A program made the position numbers and the translations under genes. Below the pieces are notes generated by a model. That model searched no databases. It was not told where the DNA came from and saw only the letters and a program-made list of their open reading frames with translations. Source: Comamonadaceae bacterium (GTDB lineage Bacteria; Pseudomonadota; Gammaproteobacteria; Burkholderiales; Burkholderiaceae_C). Taken from it: a stretch of DNA of 64,000 nucleotides. Where the stretch lies: the NCBI GenBank assembly GCA_027484575.1, contig JAIXSQ010000001.1, forward strand, positions 83,112-147,111, in the 5' to 3' direction. Below, one piece after another: positions 1-9,058 of this stretch; positions within the stretch are counted from its first letter, which is position 1; each line of letters begins with the position of its first letter.

Positions 1-1291
1 GGTCGGCCAGCTGGTCGTCGTCGGTGTCGAGCACGGCGAAGGCGCGCGAGGTCGACGTCTTCATCATCTGCATCCGCGAGCGGTAGTAGGTGTACCAGTT
101 CGCGAAGTTGGTCATCTCCTCCACGTAGGTGCAGGTGGTGCCGGCGCAGTCGGTGCGGGTGGCGGCCTTGGTGGCCGTGCCCGGGTAGGGATAGCTGTTG
201 ACCGTGGGCGTGATCACCACGAACAGGTTCTCGCCCGGCACGACGTCGGTGCTGGGGTTGACGTTGGTGCGGCGCCAGGCGGTCAGCGGCACGACGGAGC
301 GCGCGAACGCGGTGCTGGTCACGCCGACGCTGCCCGTGGTGGCCACCGAGGGCGACACCGAGATGACGCCGGGCGCCATGATGGTCACCGTGGTGCCGAT
401 CGCGTACGCCTGGTAGCCGACCGTGGTGCAGTTGCCGGTCTGCGTGAGCGCGCAGTTGTTGATCGCGGTTGCCACCGCGGAGGCGACCGCCGTGTCGGTG
501 CTGCTGGCGGCGGTGGCCGCCGACATGATCTGCTGGCCGTCGACCGTGATGCCGCTGACGACGGCGCTGGACGGGTTCGCGAAGGTGACGGTGGCCACCC
601 GGGGCGCCGGCGCCCGCGGGATGTTGTAGGTGTTGCTCCACAGCCCGCGGCAGTTGGTCAGCGCGGTGCTGTCGCACCAGCGCAGGGGCGCCGGGTACGC
701 GTGGGTGGCCGTGGGCGTGCTGGAGGCCACGCAGTTGGTCAGCGCCGGGGAGTTGCAGTACTCGCCGGGGATCGACAGCCAGTAGTAGGCGCCGGTGGTG
801 AGGTTGGCCGTGCCGGTGGACTGCACGCCATAGGCGTCGTTCTTGACCGCGCGCCAGTTCGGCTTGGTGGTCGCATCGGCGCCCGTGGCGGTGCCGGCGC
901 CGGTCTGGCTGGGATAGGTCGTGACGTCGCGGGTGCCGTTGGCGTTGAACCGGATCGGCGGCAGGTAGGTGACCGCGGGGTTGTAGTAGATGCCGTTGTA
1001 GGCGGAGTTGCGGAACAGGTAGTTGGGCCGGCTGCCGTGGTTGGGGGGCGTGTCGTCGGCCCAGTCGGGCAGCGCTTCCAGGGCCATCGAGCCCGAGTCG
1101 TCGAGCACGAACAGGATGTTCGGCTTGATGTCCGTGGAGGAGGTGCCGCTGGAGTAGGTGGGCAGCGGCACGGTCGACAGGTCGGTCTGCGCCCCGACCG
1201 GCACCGTCACGGCCGCCGCCACGGCTGCTGCTGCGGCAGCCGCCAGCAGGCGCAGGTGGCGCCGGTCACATCGCGACATGGGCTTGGACAT
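1..1291 (-). CDS. pilY1: PilY1-type pilus tip/adhesin protein, N-terminal part (truncated by window edge)
   Basis: About 430 residues of a longer protein are visible; the C-terminal beta-propeller expected in PilY1 lies beyond the left edge. It starts with a basic N-terminus, an alanine-rich signal peptide ending near VGAQ, then NILFVLDDSGSM at about residues 58-69, a DxSxS metal-ion-dependent adhesion motif of a von Willebrand A-like domain. The long Thr/Ser/Tyr-rich stretch that follows is usual for these secreted proteins. It is last in the minor-pilin operon, its start overlapping the end of pilX; an alternative ATG lies at 1279. PilY1 proteins sit at the pilus tip with the minor pilins and act in assembly, adhesion and surface sensing. 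Family assignment is firm from motif plus context. Confidence 0.87.
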   Translation of the reverse strand, partial: MSKPMSRCDRRHLRLLAAAAAAAVAAAVTVPVGAQTDLSTVPLPTYSSGTSSTDIKPNILFVLDDSGSMALEALPDWADDTPPNHGSRPNYLFRNSAYNGIYYNPAVTYLPPIRFNANGTRDVTTYPSQTGAGTATGADATTKPNWRAVKNDAYGVQSTGTANLTTGAYYWLSIPGEYCNSPALTNCVASSTPTATHAYPAPLRWCDSTALTNCRGLWSNTYNIPRAPAPRVATVTFANPSSAVVSGITVDGQQIMSAATAASSTDTAVASAVATAINNCALTQTGNCTTVGYQAYAIGTTVTIMAPGVISVSPSVATTGSVGVTSTAFARSVVPLTAWRRTNVNPSTDVVPGENLFVVITPTVNSYPYPGTATKAATRTDCAGTTCTYVEEMTNFANWYTYYRSRMQMMKTSTSRAFAVLDTDDDQLAD

Positions 1292-1895
1292 AGCTTTCGG
1301 TCCTCCTGGGGCCGGTCACCCGGACGGTGATCCGGTAATAAACGCGGTTGCCGGAGCCTTGCACCTGCACCTCGTTGGAATCCTCGCCACTGCCGGCGCC
1401 GGTGGCCTGGCCGGGCGTGGTGACGCAGTTGCCGCCGGCGTTGGAAGGCGCCGCGTTGGCGCACAGCCGGTGGATCACGTACTGGATGTCGTTGCCGTCG
1501 CCGTCGGACACGGCGGGCGCGGCGTTGGCGGCGAAGCGGTTGGCCCACAGCGTGGGCCAGTCCTTGCGGGCGGCGACGGCCGGGTCGGGGCTGTCGACCG
1601 CGCTCATGGTCGCGAAGTAGCTGTTGGTCTGGTCGTTGACGGCCAGCGCGTTGCCGGTGGACAGGGTCTGCAGCGTGGCCACCGCGGCCTCGACGCCGCG
1701 GTCGGACGTGCGGGTGGCCGCCTGCTGGAACGCGAGGTTGCCCGCCACCAGCGTGGTGGTGTCGACCGAGCGGATCATCGACAGGCCGGCCAGCGTGACC
1801 AGCACCAGCACGATCAACGCCATGACCAGCACCAGGCCCTCCTGGCGCCTGGCCAGGCGCACGCGCGGGGCGCGCAGCGGTCGATCCTTCAGCAT
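1266..1895 (-). CDS. pilX: PilX-type minor pilin
   Basis: A 209-residue protein with a class III prepilin signal: basic leader, Gly20 cleavage site, then the hydrophobic helix LVLVMALIVLVLVTLAGL. Position +5 after cleavage is Met rather than the Glu found in most pilins, as is usual for PilX and the related GspK group that cap the pseudopilus tip. The rest is a soluble periplasmic domain with two cysteines (in LCANAA and GGNCVTT). The start overlaps the pilW stop by a few bases and its stop lies inside the start of pilY1, implying coupled translation. Role inferred: part of the tip/priming complex of type IV pili. Confidence 0.88.
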   Translation of the reverse strand: MLKDRPLRAPRVRLARRQEGLVLVMALIVLVLVTLAGLSMIRSVDTTTLVAGNLAFQQAATRTSDRGVEAAVATLQTLSTGNALAVNDQTNSYFATMSAVDSPDPAVAARKDWPTLWANRFAANAAPAVSDGDGNDIQYVIHRLCANAAPSNAGGNCVTTPGQATGAGSGEDSNEVQVQGSGNRVYYRITVRVTGPRRTESYVQAHVAM

Positions 1896-2989
1896 GTTCC
1901 CCCCTGGTTGCCGGCCCAGATGACGTTGCGCATCGGCGTGACGGTCTCGTAGGTGCGGTAGCGGTAGCAGCGCCAATCGGTGCCGGGCATGTTCAGCGGC
2001 ACGCCCAGGGAACTGCCGGCCCACGTCGGTGCCAGCGCGTCGGTGGTGACCGACTGGCACACGCGCTCGCCGGAGGTGCTGTCGATCTGCGTCTCGAAGG
2101 CACTGCTGCGCGACACCACCGCGACCCGCACGCCGGTGATGCGGGCCCAGTTGCAGGTGGCGCCCGCGCCCGTGGCGGGGGTGGTCTGGTCCCACAGGTC
2201 CGCGGCGCCGTCCATGGTGCCTGCGTTGGTGTCGCGGCCGTAGAGGGCGCGCAGCGAGGGGATGTTGGGGCTGATCGACGTCCAGTTGGCGGCGTTGAAG
2301 GTGCCGCAGGCGGTGGTGCCGTTGCCCGCCATGAAGTCGCAGGTCTGCAGCGCCTGGTTGCGCACGATGTAGCCCACGAAGCGCGGATTGCGCCCCAGGT
2401 TGTGCAGCACCGTGGCCGAGGCCAGGGCCGCGCTGTTGGTGGTGACCTGCAGGGCGTCCACGGCGGTCACGCGCTGCAGGGCCAGTCCGCCGCCGGGGCA
2501 GGTGTCGGGCGTGGCGACCACCCAGTCGCCCACGCTGAAGGCAGCCGGTGACTGCACGACGTAGTTGGAGGCATTGACGCTGAGCACCGGGTTGCCCTCG
2601 GGCTGGCCGTTGTCGTTGCCGTAGGCCACGTACAGCCGGTCGGTGCTGGCGTCGGCGGTGGGCAGCAGGGTGCTGGCGGCCGGCAGGATCAGCACCGGCG
2701 CGAGCGGGACCACGGCGCCGCCGGGCAGCGTCAGGTTGCAGCCCAGCAGCCGCGTGGCGTTCAGGCCGTAGCCGCCCTGCGAGAGGTCGCGCGTGAGCAG
2801 GTGCAGCATCACCGCGCCGTTGCTCAGGGCCTCGGTGCCGGAGGTGGTGGTGCGGTTGCGCTCCTCGGAATTGAGCAGCGTCTGCGTCATGATCAGCACG
2901 CCGACCATGGCGATCAGCACGCCGACCAGCAGTTCGACCAGGGAGAAGCCGCCCTGCCGGCGGGACGGCGCGTGCGGGGCTGCAGTCAT
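1889..2989 (-). CDS. pilW: PilW-type minor pilin
   Basis: A 366-residue prepilin-like protein. The leader MTAAPHAPSRRQGG ends at Gly14, followed by FSLVELLVGVLIAMVGVLIM with the conserved Glu at +5. The large C-terminal domain contains several cysteines and ends NQGGTC. Length and position between pilV and pilX match PilW, which joins the tip complex of type IV pili. The ATG overlaps the pilV stop (ATGA), so translation is probably coupled. PilD peptidase and the assembly ATPases are not in the window. Confidence 0.88.
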   Translation of the reverse strand: MTAAPHAPSRRQGGFSLVELLVGVLIAMVGVLIMTQTLLNSEERNRTTTSGTEALSNGAVMLHLLTRDLSQGGYGLNATRLLGCNLTLPGGAVVPLAPVLILPAASTLLPTADASTDRLYVAYGNDNGQPEGNPVLSVNASNYVVQSPAAFSVGDWVVATPDTCPGGGLALQRVTAVDALQVTTNSAALASATVLHNLGRNPRFVGYIVRNQALQTCDFMAGNGTTACGTFNAANWTSISPNIPSLRALYGRDTNAGTMDGAADLWDQTTPATGAGATCNWARITGVRVAVVSRSSAFETQIDSTSGERVCQSVTTDALAPTWAGSSLGVPLNMPGTDWRCYRYRTYETVTPMRNVIWAGNQGGTC

Positions 2990-3477
2990 TGGGTGATCCG
3001 TGCCGAGGTGACGTAGGTCCGCACGTCGCTGCCCGTCTCGGACGGCTGCTTCCAGCGGATGCGGATGGTGACCAGGCCCTCGCTGCCGGGTGCGTTGCTC
3101 ACGTTGACCTGGGGTGGGTTCACGGTCTGGGAGACCTGCGGCAGCGTGGCCTGCACCTTGGCGAACCAGGCGCCGTAGCCCGGGCAGCCGGCGGTGGGAA
3201 AGCAGGTGTTGAACTGGGTGCGCAGCGTGTCGACGTTGCGGTTGCCGGCCCACATCTGGCCGATCAGTTCGTCCGCGAGCGCCGCGGCCTCGGTGCGGTA
3301 GCGCGCGTCGGTGGTCTGCTGCACCGCCAGCGCCTGCATGCCCATCACGCCCAGGACGCCGAACGTGAAGATCAGGATCGCGACCAGGGCTTCGAGCAGA
3401 AGCGCTCCGCGCTGGGCGCGGTGCGGCCGGTGGGGGAGGCGGGTGGGGTTGGTGCGGGCCATGGCTTGCGAGGGCAT
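2986..3477 (-). CDS. pilV: PilV-type minor pilin
   Basis: A 163-residue minor pilin. The leader ends at Gly24, then ALLLEALVAILIFTFGVLGV, with Ala at +1 and Glu at +5 of the mature protein, typical of PilV. I chose the ATG at 3477 because it overlaps the fimT stop as TGATG; a second ATG at 3462 would give a shorter leader. The C-terminal domain has two close cysteines (FNTCFPTAGCPG). Expected role: minor pilin that connects tip proteins to the shaft and helps initiate pilus assembly. Confidence 0.86.
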   Translation of the reverse strand: MPSQAMARTNPTRLPHRPHRAQRGALLLEALVAILIFTFGVLGVMGMQALAVQQTTDARYRTEAAALADELIGQMWAGNRNVDTLRTQFNTCFPTAGCPGYGAWFAKVQATLPQVSQTVNPPQVNVSNAPGSEGLVTIRIRWKQPSETGSDVRTYVTSARITQ

Positions 3478-4058
3478 CAGCAGGCGCGGGGGGTGCCGGC
3501 GGTGGCGGCGGGGTCGCACATGCGCACCTGGCCGCCGGAGCTGACCACCACGCGCAGGCAGCGCATGGGGCCGGTGGGGGCACATTCGCCGCCGCTCGGG
3601 TTGGTGATGTTGATCCAGGCCACGTTGCCCCCCGGCAGGCTGCCCGCCGTGGTGCGGCCCAGGCCGTTGAACGTCAGCCGGTTGGTGAAGACGGGCGAGC
3701 TGGCCAGGGCGCCGGAGGAGGCGACCCGCTGCTCGGTGGCCACCACCGCGTTGGAGTCGCTGCCCACGCTGCGCTCGGCCAGGGTGCCCGTGCAGGCGCT
3801 CGCGGCGTCCTCGGTCTCGCAGGTCATCGTCCAGCCGCCGGCGGTGCCCAGGTTGAAGTTGATGTTGCGGTTGCGCCGCAGGGCTTCCGCGCGGGCGTTC
3901 TGCAGGCCGTCGAGCACCGATTCGGCGGCCGTGCGCAGCCGGGTGTTCTGGATCGCCGTGGTGAACGAGGGAACCGCCAGCCGCAGGATCACCGCCAGCA
4001 GGGCGATGCCCACCAGCAGCTCGATGAGCGTGAAGCCGCGCAGGCGGTGCTGGGCCAT
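3477..4058 (-). CDS. fimT: FimT/GspH-type pseudopilin (minor-pilin operon copy)
   Basis: A 193-residue prepilin: MAQHRLRG leader with cleavage at Gly8, then FTLIELLVGIALLAVILRLA with Glu at +5. The downstream fold has the GspH/FimT pattern, including ARAEALRRN after the helix and a C-terminal CLRVVVSSGGQVRMC stretch. The start is coupled to the pilE stop (TGATG) and its own stop to pilV. FimT proteins are minor pilins; in some naturally competent bacteria they bind DNA at the pilus tip, but nothing here shows DNA binding directly. A second FimT paralogue is encoded at 5322-5879. Confidence 0.86.
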   Translation of the reverse strand: MAQHRLRGFTLIELLVGIALLAVILRLAVPSFTTAIQNTRLRTAAESVLDGLQNARAEALRRNRNINFNLGTAGGWTMTCETEDAASACTGTLAERSVGSDSNAVVATEQRVASSGALASSPVFTNRLTFNGLGRTTAGSLPGGNVAWINITNPSGGECAPTGPMRCLRVVVSSGGQVRMCDPAATAGTPRAC

Positions 4059-4480
4059 CAGCACTGGCCCCCGGAGCGCGTCACCCAGCAGCTGGCATTG
4101 CCGCTCCAGCCGCTGACGCCGGTGACCGTGCTGGCGCGCTGGTTGGCCTGGTTGATCGTGTAGACGAAACCGGCCATCGGGCCCTTGCCCGTGGCCGTGA
4201 GGGTGTACGTGGTGGTGTCCCCGACCCCGGTGAAGTCGAAGAACTGGCTGCTGCTGCCGTCGGCAACCGTCCCGGGCGCGCCGGCATAGGTGCGGTTGTC
4301 CTGGAAGAACTGCTCCATCTGCACCCGCTTGGTCGACAGCGTGGCGGTGGCCTCCGGGATGCGGCCGCGCAGCAGGTAGCTGGTGTACGCGGGCACGGCG
4401 ACCGCCGCGAGGATGCCGATAATCGCGATGGTGATCATCAGCTCGATCAGCGTGAAACCGGAAGACTTGCGCAGTTGCAT
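4058..4480 (-). CDS. pilE: PilE/PilA-like type IV pilin
   Basis: A 140-residue type IVa pilin. MQLRKSSG leader, cleavage at Gly8, mature N-terminal Phe and Glu at +5 ([20 protein letters not shown]), followed by [12 protein letters not shown] and [13 protein letters not shown], the usual PilE pattern. Two cysteines near the end (Cys132 and Cys140) could form a very short disulfide loop. GGAG lies just upstream of the ATG. It is first in the operon and faces a divergent gene across a 66-bp gap, so the operon promoter must be there. It may be a minor PilE; the window does not show whether it is the major subunit. Confidence 0.87.
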   Translation of the reverse strand: MQLRKSSGFTLIELMITIAIIGILAAVAVPAYTSYLLRGRIPEATATLSTKRVQMEQFFQDNRTYAGAPGTVADGSSSQFFDFTGVGDTTTYTLTATGKGPMAGFVYTINQANQRASTVTGVSGWSGNASCWVTRSGGQC

Positions 4481-4546
4481 CGGGACTCCAGACGGGCGTG
4501 CTGCCGGCGGGGTTCCGGCAGGGTGGCCGCAGGTTAGCCGTTGAGC

Positions 4547-5248
4547 ATGGCGACCCGGACCGGCCCGCGACAAGTGGCGGCAGCGACTCGACAAGTGGCT
4601 GCGAGGTCGTTGCATCCGGTGGCGCGGTGGCCGCTGGCCCTGGCCGGCGTGGCATCGCTGCTGCTGCACGCGGCGGTGTTCGTCTGGCTGCGCCCGCCGC
4701 AGCCCACGGCCCTGGCGGGCACCGGGAACACGGCGCCGCTGCAGGTGCAGCTGCTGCCGGTGCGTCCGCCCGCGGACGCCGATGTGGCCGCGAACGCGCC
4801 CGTGCCCGTGGAGCCGACCACGGCGGCCGCCGGGGCGGCGGCCGCGCCCGCTGCGCAGGCCACGCTGCCCGCGAACCTGCCGGCGGCCATGCCCACCGCC
4901 ACCGGTCCTTCGGCCCCACCGGCCGCATCGGCCGCCTCCCGCGCCGAAGCCCCCCTGCGCCTGCTGGCGGCCCCCGAGCTGCCGGGCGCCCGGCTGGCCG
5001 GCCTGACGGTGCCGGTGCGCCTGTGGGTCGGCGGCGGCGGGCGGGTGGAGCGCCTGGTCTTCGGCGCCAACGAGGCGCCCCCCGACGCCCTGCAGGCGCT
5101 GGGAGCGGCCCTTGCCGCCCTGCGGTTCGAGCCGCCGCGCGGCCCCGGCCAGCCGGCGGACAACGAACTGCGGCTGCGCCTGTGCTTCGGCGACGACGGG
5201 CTGCTGCAGGCCTCGGGTCCTGGCTGCTGGGACCCCGTCGTCCGCTGA
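4547..5248 (+). CDS. TonB-like membrane-anchored periplasmic protein of unknown function
   Basis: About 233 residues. A basic N-terminus precedes one membrane helix ([21 protein letters not shown]), then about 90 residues rich in Ala, Pro and Val, then a C-terminal region ([18 protein letters not shown] through FEPPR) like the TonB C-terminal domain: a beta strand, a 'variable' helix ([15 protein letters not shown]) and a final strand. This is the anchor-linker-domain plan of TonB, but the usual YP motif is absent and there is no exbBD nearby. It lies between two pilin loci and may serve pilus assembly instead. The ATG at 4547 was preferred to a TTG two codons upstream. Confidence 0.72.
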   Translation: MATRTGPRQVAAATRQVAARSLHPVARWPLALAGVASLLLHAAVFVWLRPPQPTALAGTGNTAPLQVQLLPVRPPADADVAANAPVPVEPTTAAAGAAAAPAAQATLPANLPAAMPTATGPSAPPAASAASRAEAPLRLLAAPELPGARLAGLTVPVRLWVGGGGRVERLVFGANEAPPDALQALGAALAALRFEPPRGPGQPADNELRLRLCFGDDGLLQASGPGCWDPVVR

Positions 5249-5321
5249 CCGCAGGAGCCGCGGGCCAGGACTCCGCCAGTCGCCGGGTGCCACCGGAGCC
5301 GCCGCGCCGCCCAATCGCGCG

Positions 5322-5879
5322 GTGCGCGCGCCCGCCTGCTCCCGCGTCCACGGCCTGACCCTCGTCGAGGTGGTCGTCACGCTCGCCGTGCTCGGCCTGC
5401 TGCTGCGCCTGGGCGTGCCCTCGCTCTCGGGGCTCGGCCATGCGGTCACGCTGCGCCTGCTGGCCGACGACCTGCATGCCGACCTGCAGCTGGCGCGTTC
5501 GGTCGCCCTGCAGCGCAACGGCCGGGCGGTGGTGTGCAAGGCGGCGGGCGCGGCGTGCGTGACCGACGGCCGCTGGGACCAGGGCTGGGTGGTGTTCCAC
5601 GATGCCGACGGCGACGGCCGCCTGGGCCCGGGCGAGGAGGTGGTGGGGCGGCGCAGCGCGCTGCCCGCCGGCTGGCGCCTGACCGGCAACGCGCCGGTGG
5701 CGTCGTACGTGGCCTACGGCCCGGTGGGCACCACGCGGCTGGCCAACGGCGGCTTCCAGGCGGGCACGCTGACCGTGTGCCGGGCCTCGGCGGACGGCCC
5801 CGTGGAGGCGCGGCAGGTGGTGGTCAATGCGGCCGGCCGGCCGCGGTTGCAGGCCTTGCAGCTGCCGGCCTGCCCGTGA
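5322..5879 (+). CDS. Second FimT/GspH-family pseudopilin
   Basis: About 185 residues with a short leader ending in Gly, then [20 protein letters not shown] with Glu at +5, a type IV prepilin signal. The C-terminal domain matches FimT/Gsp[37 protein letters not shown], and a final beta-rich part with cysteines. The only in-frame start I find after the preceding stop is GTG at 5322, without a good ribosome site, so the start is uncertain. It lies 73 bases after the TonB-like gene in the same direction and faces nrdR tail to tail. A paralogue of the fimT at 3477-4058; why two exist is unknown. Confidence 0.78.
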   Translation: MRAPACSRVHGLTLVEVVVTLAVLGLLLRLGVPSLSGLGHAVTLRLLADDLHADLQLARSVALQRNGRAVVCKAAGAACVTDGRWDQGWVVFHDADGDGRLGPGEEVVGRRSALPAGWRLTGNAPVASYVAYGPVGTTRLANGGFQAGTLTVCRASADGPVEARQVVVNAAGRPRLQALQLPACP

Positions 5880-5891
5880 CGGGCCCGGCGG

Positions 5892-6341
5892 CTAGCGCCG
5901 GACTTCGTCGACGAGCGTCTTGAACTCGTCGATGTCCTCGAAGCTGCGGTACACGCTGGCAAAGCGCACGTAGGCCACCTTGTCCAGCTTCTTGAGCTCG
6001 CGCATCACCAGCTCGCCGATGCGGGTGCTGGGGATCTCGCGCACGCCCAGGTTGAGCAGCTTCTCCTCGATGCGCTCGATGGCGCCGTCGATCTGCTCGG
6101 TGCTGACCGGGCGCTTGCGCAGGGCCAGGTTCATCGAGGCCAGCAGCTTGGCGCGCTCGTACTCGATGCGCCGGCCGTCCTTCTTGACCACGGTGGGGAA
6201 GGACAGGTCGGGCCGCTCGTAGGTGGTGAAGCGCTTCTCGCAGTGGGCGCACTGGCGCCGCCGGCGGATGAAGTTGCCGTCCTCGGCGACGCGGGTCTCC
6301 ACCACCTGGGTGTCGACGTTGCCGCAGAAGGGGCACTTCAT
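5892..6341 (-). CDS. nrdR: NrdR, transcriptional repressor of ribonucleotide reductase genes
   Basis: A 149-residue protein with the complete NrdR plan: an N-terminal zinc ribbon with Cys3, Cys6, Cys31 and Cys34 (CPFCG and CAHCEKRF) and an ATP-cone from about residue 47, including VVKKDGRR and [11 protein letters not shown]. NrdR binds ATP/dATP and represses nrd operons at NrdR boxes when dATP is high. It lies 14 bases downstream of glyA on the same strand, an arrangement common in Burkholderiales, so the two are probably co-transcribed. Length is normal. Confidence 0.97.
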   Translation of the reverse strand: MKCPFCGNVDTQVVETRVAEDGNFIRRRRQCAHCEKRFTTYERPDLSFPTVVKKDGRRIEYERAKLLASMNLALRKRPVSTEQIDGAIERIEEKLLNLGVREIPSTRIGELVMRELKKLDKVAYVRFASVYRSFEDIDEFKTLVDEVRR

Positions 6342-6355
6342 CGCGCGTCGGCCGC

Positions 6356-7600
6356 TCAGCCGTAGACCGGGAAGCGGCTGGTCAGCGCGTGGACCTTGGC
6401 CCGCACGGCGGCGATGTTGGCCTCGTCGCGCGGGTTGTCCAGCACGTCGGCGATCAGGTGCGCGGTGGCGCGCGCCTCGTCTTCCTTGAAGCCGCGGGTG
6501 GTCATGGCAGGCGTGCCGATGCGCACGCCGCTGGTGACGAAGGGCTTCTCGGGATCGTTGGGGATCGCGTTCTTGTTGATGGTCATGTGGGCCTGGCCCA
6601 GCACCGCCTCGGCTTCCTTGCCGGTGATGCCCTTGGCGCGCAGGTCGACCAGCATGACGTGGCTCTCGGTGCGGCCGCTGACGATGCGCAGGCCGCGCGC
6701 GGTCAGGGTCTGGGCGATCACCTGGGCGTTCTTGACGACCTGTTCCTGGTACGCCTTGAAGCCGGGCTCCAGCGCCTCCTTGAAGGCCACCGCCTTGGCC
6801 GCGATCACGTGCATCAGCGGGCCGCCCTGCAGGCCGGGGAAGATGGCGCTGTTGATCGCCTTCTCGTGCTCGGCCTTCATCAGGATCAGGCCACCGCGCG
6901 GGCCGCGCAGGCTCTTGTGGGTGGTGGAGGTCACCACGTCGGCATGCGGCACCGGGTTCGGGTAGACGCCGGCGGCGATCAGGCCGGCGTAGTGGGCCAT
7001 GTCGACCATGAAGATCGCGCCGACCTCCTTGGCGATCCTGGCGAAGCGCTCGAAGTCGATCCGCAGGGCGTAGGCCGAGGCGCCGGCGATGATCAGCTTG
7101 GGACGGCTCTCGCGTGCCTTGCGCTCCATGGCGTCGTAGTCGAGCGCCTCGTTGGCGTCCAGGCCGTAGGAGACCACGTTGAACCACTTGCCCGACATGT
7201 TCAGCGGCATGCCGTGGGTCAGGTGGCCGCCCTCGGCCAGGCTCATGCCCATGATGGTGTCGCCGGGCTTGAGGAAGGCGAGGAAGACGGCTTCGTTGGC
7301 CGAGGCGCCGCAGTGCGGCTGCACGTTGGCGGCGTCCGCGCCGAACAGGCGCTTGACGCGTTCGATGGCCAGCTGCTCGGCCACGTCGACGTACTCGCAG
7401 CCGCCGTAGTAGCGCTTGCCGGGGTAGCCCTCGGCGTACTTGTTGGTCAGCTGGGTGCCCTGGGCGGCCATGACGGCCGGCGAGGCGTAGTTCTCGCTGG
7501 CGATCAGCTCGATGTGCTCTTCCTGGCGGCGGTTCTCCGCCTGGATGGCGGCCCACAGCTCGGGGTCGGTCTGGTCGATGAGATGGTTGCGCGGGTACAT
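6356..7600 (-). CDS. glyA: Serine hydroxymethyltransferase
   Basis: A 414-residue PLP enzyme converting serine and tetrahydrofolate to glycine and 5,10-methylene-tetrahydrofolate in the cytosol. Visible signatures: [10 protein letters not shown], the [16 protein letters not shown] segment, Asp200 and His203 (MVDMAHYAG), and the PLP-binding lysine Lys229 in [13 protein letters not shown], numbered as in the E. coli enzyme. I used the ATG at 7600 ([10 protein letters not shown]) because it gives the family length; the in-frame extension upstream is not conserved sequence. The 200 bases upstream must contain the promoter; I recognise no riboswitch in them. Confidence 0.98.
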   Translation of the reverse strand: MYPRNHLIDQTDPELWAAIQAENRRQEEHIELIASENYASPAVMAAQGTQLTNKYAEGYPGKRYYGGCEYVDVAEQLAIERVKRLFGADAANVQPHCGASANEAVFLAFLKPGDTIMGMSLAEGGHLTHGMPLNMSGKWFNVVSYGLDANEALDYDAMERKARESRPKLIIAGASAYALRIDFERFARIAKEVGAIFMVDMAHYAGLIAAGVYPNPVPHADVVTSTTHKSLRGPRGGLILMKAEHEKAINSAIFPGLQGGPLMHVIAAKAVAFKEALEPGFKAYQEQVVKNAQVIAQTLTARGLRIVSGRTESHVMLVDLRAKGITGKEAEAVLGQAHMTINKNAIPNDPEKPFVTSGVRIGTPAMTTRGFKEDEARATAHLIADVLDNPRDEANIAAVRAKVHALTSRFPVYG

Positions 7601-7800
7601 GCGGCAGTCCTGGATAGACGTGAGTCCCTGTGATGCACGAGGGCTGCCCAGGCGAACGGCGGAACGCCGGCGGTGCGGCGGCACGCTTCCCAGTGGTGTC
7701 CCACGTCAGCGCCGGCGGCCCGAAGGGCCCCGCGCCTATCGCCAGTCGCGTGCGGCAGCGAGTGTAGCCGACCGGGCAGGGCGCCCGTCCGGCCGGCCGG

Positions 7801-8616
7801 TCAGAGCCGGGCCAGCTTCTCGGGATCGGCCGGGGCGGCCGGCTCGGGGCCGGCGGCGGGCGCGACCGCGCGGATGGGCGCGGCGGGCGCGAACGGCACG
7901 TTCTTGCCGGCCGCCACCTGCTGCAGGCGGGCGTGCTCGGCCATGACCTTCTCGGCATAGCCGCCGTCGTCGGGCAGCATGGCCGCGCCGACGTAATGCT
8001 TGAGGCCGTCCTGCAGCGAGCCGGCGCGCTGGATGCATTCCTGCAGCACCTTGACGCCCACCCGCAGGTTGCTCACCGGGTCGAAGGCCGCCAGCTTGCC
8101 GCCGAACAGCGCGTACTTGTCGCTGTGCACGCCGGTCATCACCTGCATCAGGCCCTGGGCGCCCACGGGGCTCTGGGCGAACGGGTTGAAGCCGGACTCG
8201 ACCGCCATGACCGCCAGGATCAGAGTGGGGTCGAGCTTGGCCTTGCGGCCGGCCTCGTAGGCCTCGGCCACCAGCGCCGACAGCGGCTCGGGGGCCACGC
8301 GGTACTTGCGGCTGAGCCAATAGGCGATGGCCGCCTGCTGCTTGGGCAGGTCGCCGGGGTTGGCTGCCGTGGCGCGGTCGATCGCGCTCAGCTCGGGCAC
8401 CATGCCCAGGGCAGCCACCTGGCGTTCCTTGAGCCAGGTCATCAGGTGGGATTCACCCTCGTTGCGCAGGTCGGGCCGCGCGAACAGCACGGCCAGGGCC
8501 AGCACCACGGCCACGCCCAGGAAGGCGAGCCCGTTGTGGGTGATCTCGAAGAAGCCATCGGCCACGTCGGAGGCAAACGTCCGCAAGGCCTGGGCCACAC
8601 GTCCTGACGCTGTCAT
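7801..8616 (-). CDS. Membrane-anchored soluble-lytic-transglycosylase-like protein
   Basis: A 271-residue protein with one N-terminal membrane helix (about residues 28-46) followed by an SLT domain. The catalytic glutamate is Glu140 in [11 protein letters not shown], followed by GAQGLMQVM, the classic lytic transglycosylase motifs. Such enzymes cleave peptidoglycan between MurNAc and GlcNAc with 1,6-anhydro ring formation; the domain would face the periplasm. The start at 8616 has a good AAAGGAG ribosome site and overlaps the stop of a 24-codon upstream ORF. A sigma70-like promoter lies about 200 bases upstream. An Ala/Pro-rich tail follows the domain. Confidence 0.9.
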   Translation of the reverse strand: MTASGRVAQALRTFASDVADGFFEITHNGLAFLGVAVVLALAVLFARPDLRNEGESHLMTWLKERQVAALGMVPELSAIDRATAANPGDLPKQQAAIAYWLSRKYRVAPEPLSALVAEAYEAGRKAKLDPTLILAVMAVESGFNPFAQSPVGAQGLMQVMTGVHSDKYALFGGKLAAFDPVSNLRVGVKVLQECIQRAGSLQDGLKHYVGAAMLPDDGGYAEKVMAEHARLQQVAAGKNVPFAPAAPIRAVAPAAGPEPAAPADPEKLARL

Positions 8617-8687
8617 CGCACGCTCCTTTCTGACGCGCGGAGTCCTGCCGGGGTGGGGCGCTCGGTGTCGAGCGCCGCCAGCTCCAT
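8613..8687 (-). CDS. 24-codon upstream ORF coupled to the lytic transglycosylase gene
   Basis: ATG at 8687 is preceded by GAGGAG four bases upstream, a near-ideal Shine-Dalgarno site. The frame (begins MELAAL, ends ERSVR) stops at 8613-8615, so its TGA overlaps the ATG of the transglycosylase gene (ATGA). This suggests a short leader peptide whose translation feeds the downstream start. The composition is not that of an amino-acid-biosynthesis attenuator. I recognise no homologue; it could be a chance frame, but the ribosome site and overlap together argue for real translation. Confidence 0.45.
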   Translation of the reverse strand: MELAALDTERPTPAGLRASERSVR

Positions 8688-8824
8688 CAGGCTCCTCGTT
8701 TGGATTGGGTCGCCATCGCAATCGCCGTGGGCCTCTGTGGGGCCAGTGTCGCGGCGGTGCGACTTTGCCGGGTTCGGCAGCGGTTCGGGTGTTCAGTCGC
8801 CGGCTCCGGGGCCGGTCGGGGCGG

Positions 8825-8854
8825 ATTCTAGGCAGGCCTTTAATAACGAGTCAA
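8825..8854 (-). promoter_or_regulatory. Sigma70-type promoter for the lytic transglycosylase gene
   Basis: On the minus strand TTGACT (8854-8849) and TAGAAT (8830-8825) are 18 bases apart, close to the sigma70 consensus. They sit in an AT-rich island unlike the surrounding DNA. The transcript would begin near 8818 and carry a leader of about 200 bases including the small ORF at 8613-8687. Confidence 0.7.
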
Positions 8855-9058
8855 GAATAAAGAAACCCACTCTTATGCGCCAAGCAGCATGTCCGGGCCG
8901 TCCGGGCCGCAGTTTCACCGCCAGATCGAGAACGCCGACGGATCGGCTTGTCAATGCGGCCGGGGCCATGGGGCTCCTTCGAGTGATTGAAAACGCGCAT
9001 TGGCGCGGCCCCTGCCGGCCGCCTACGGTGGACCTGCTCCTTCGCGGGAGCATCCGTC

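Noticed and set aside
4481..4546. GG-N10-GC match upstream of pilE on the minus strand as a sigma54 pilin promoter
   Set aside because: Only the GG and GC dinucleotides fit; the flanking consensus is poor and such matches are frequent by chance in GC-rich DNA.
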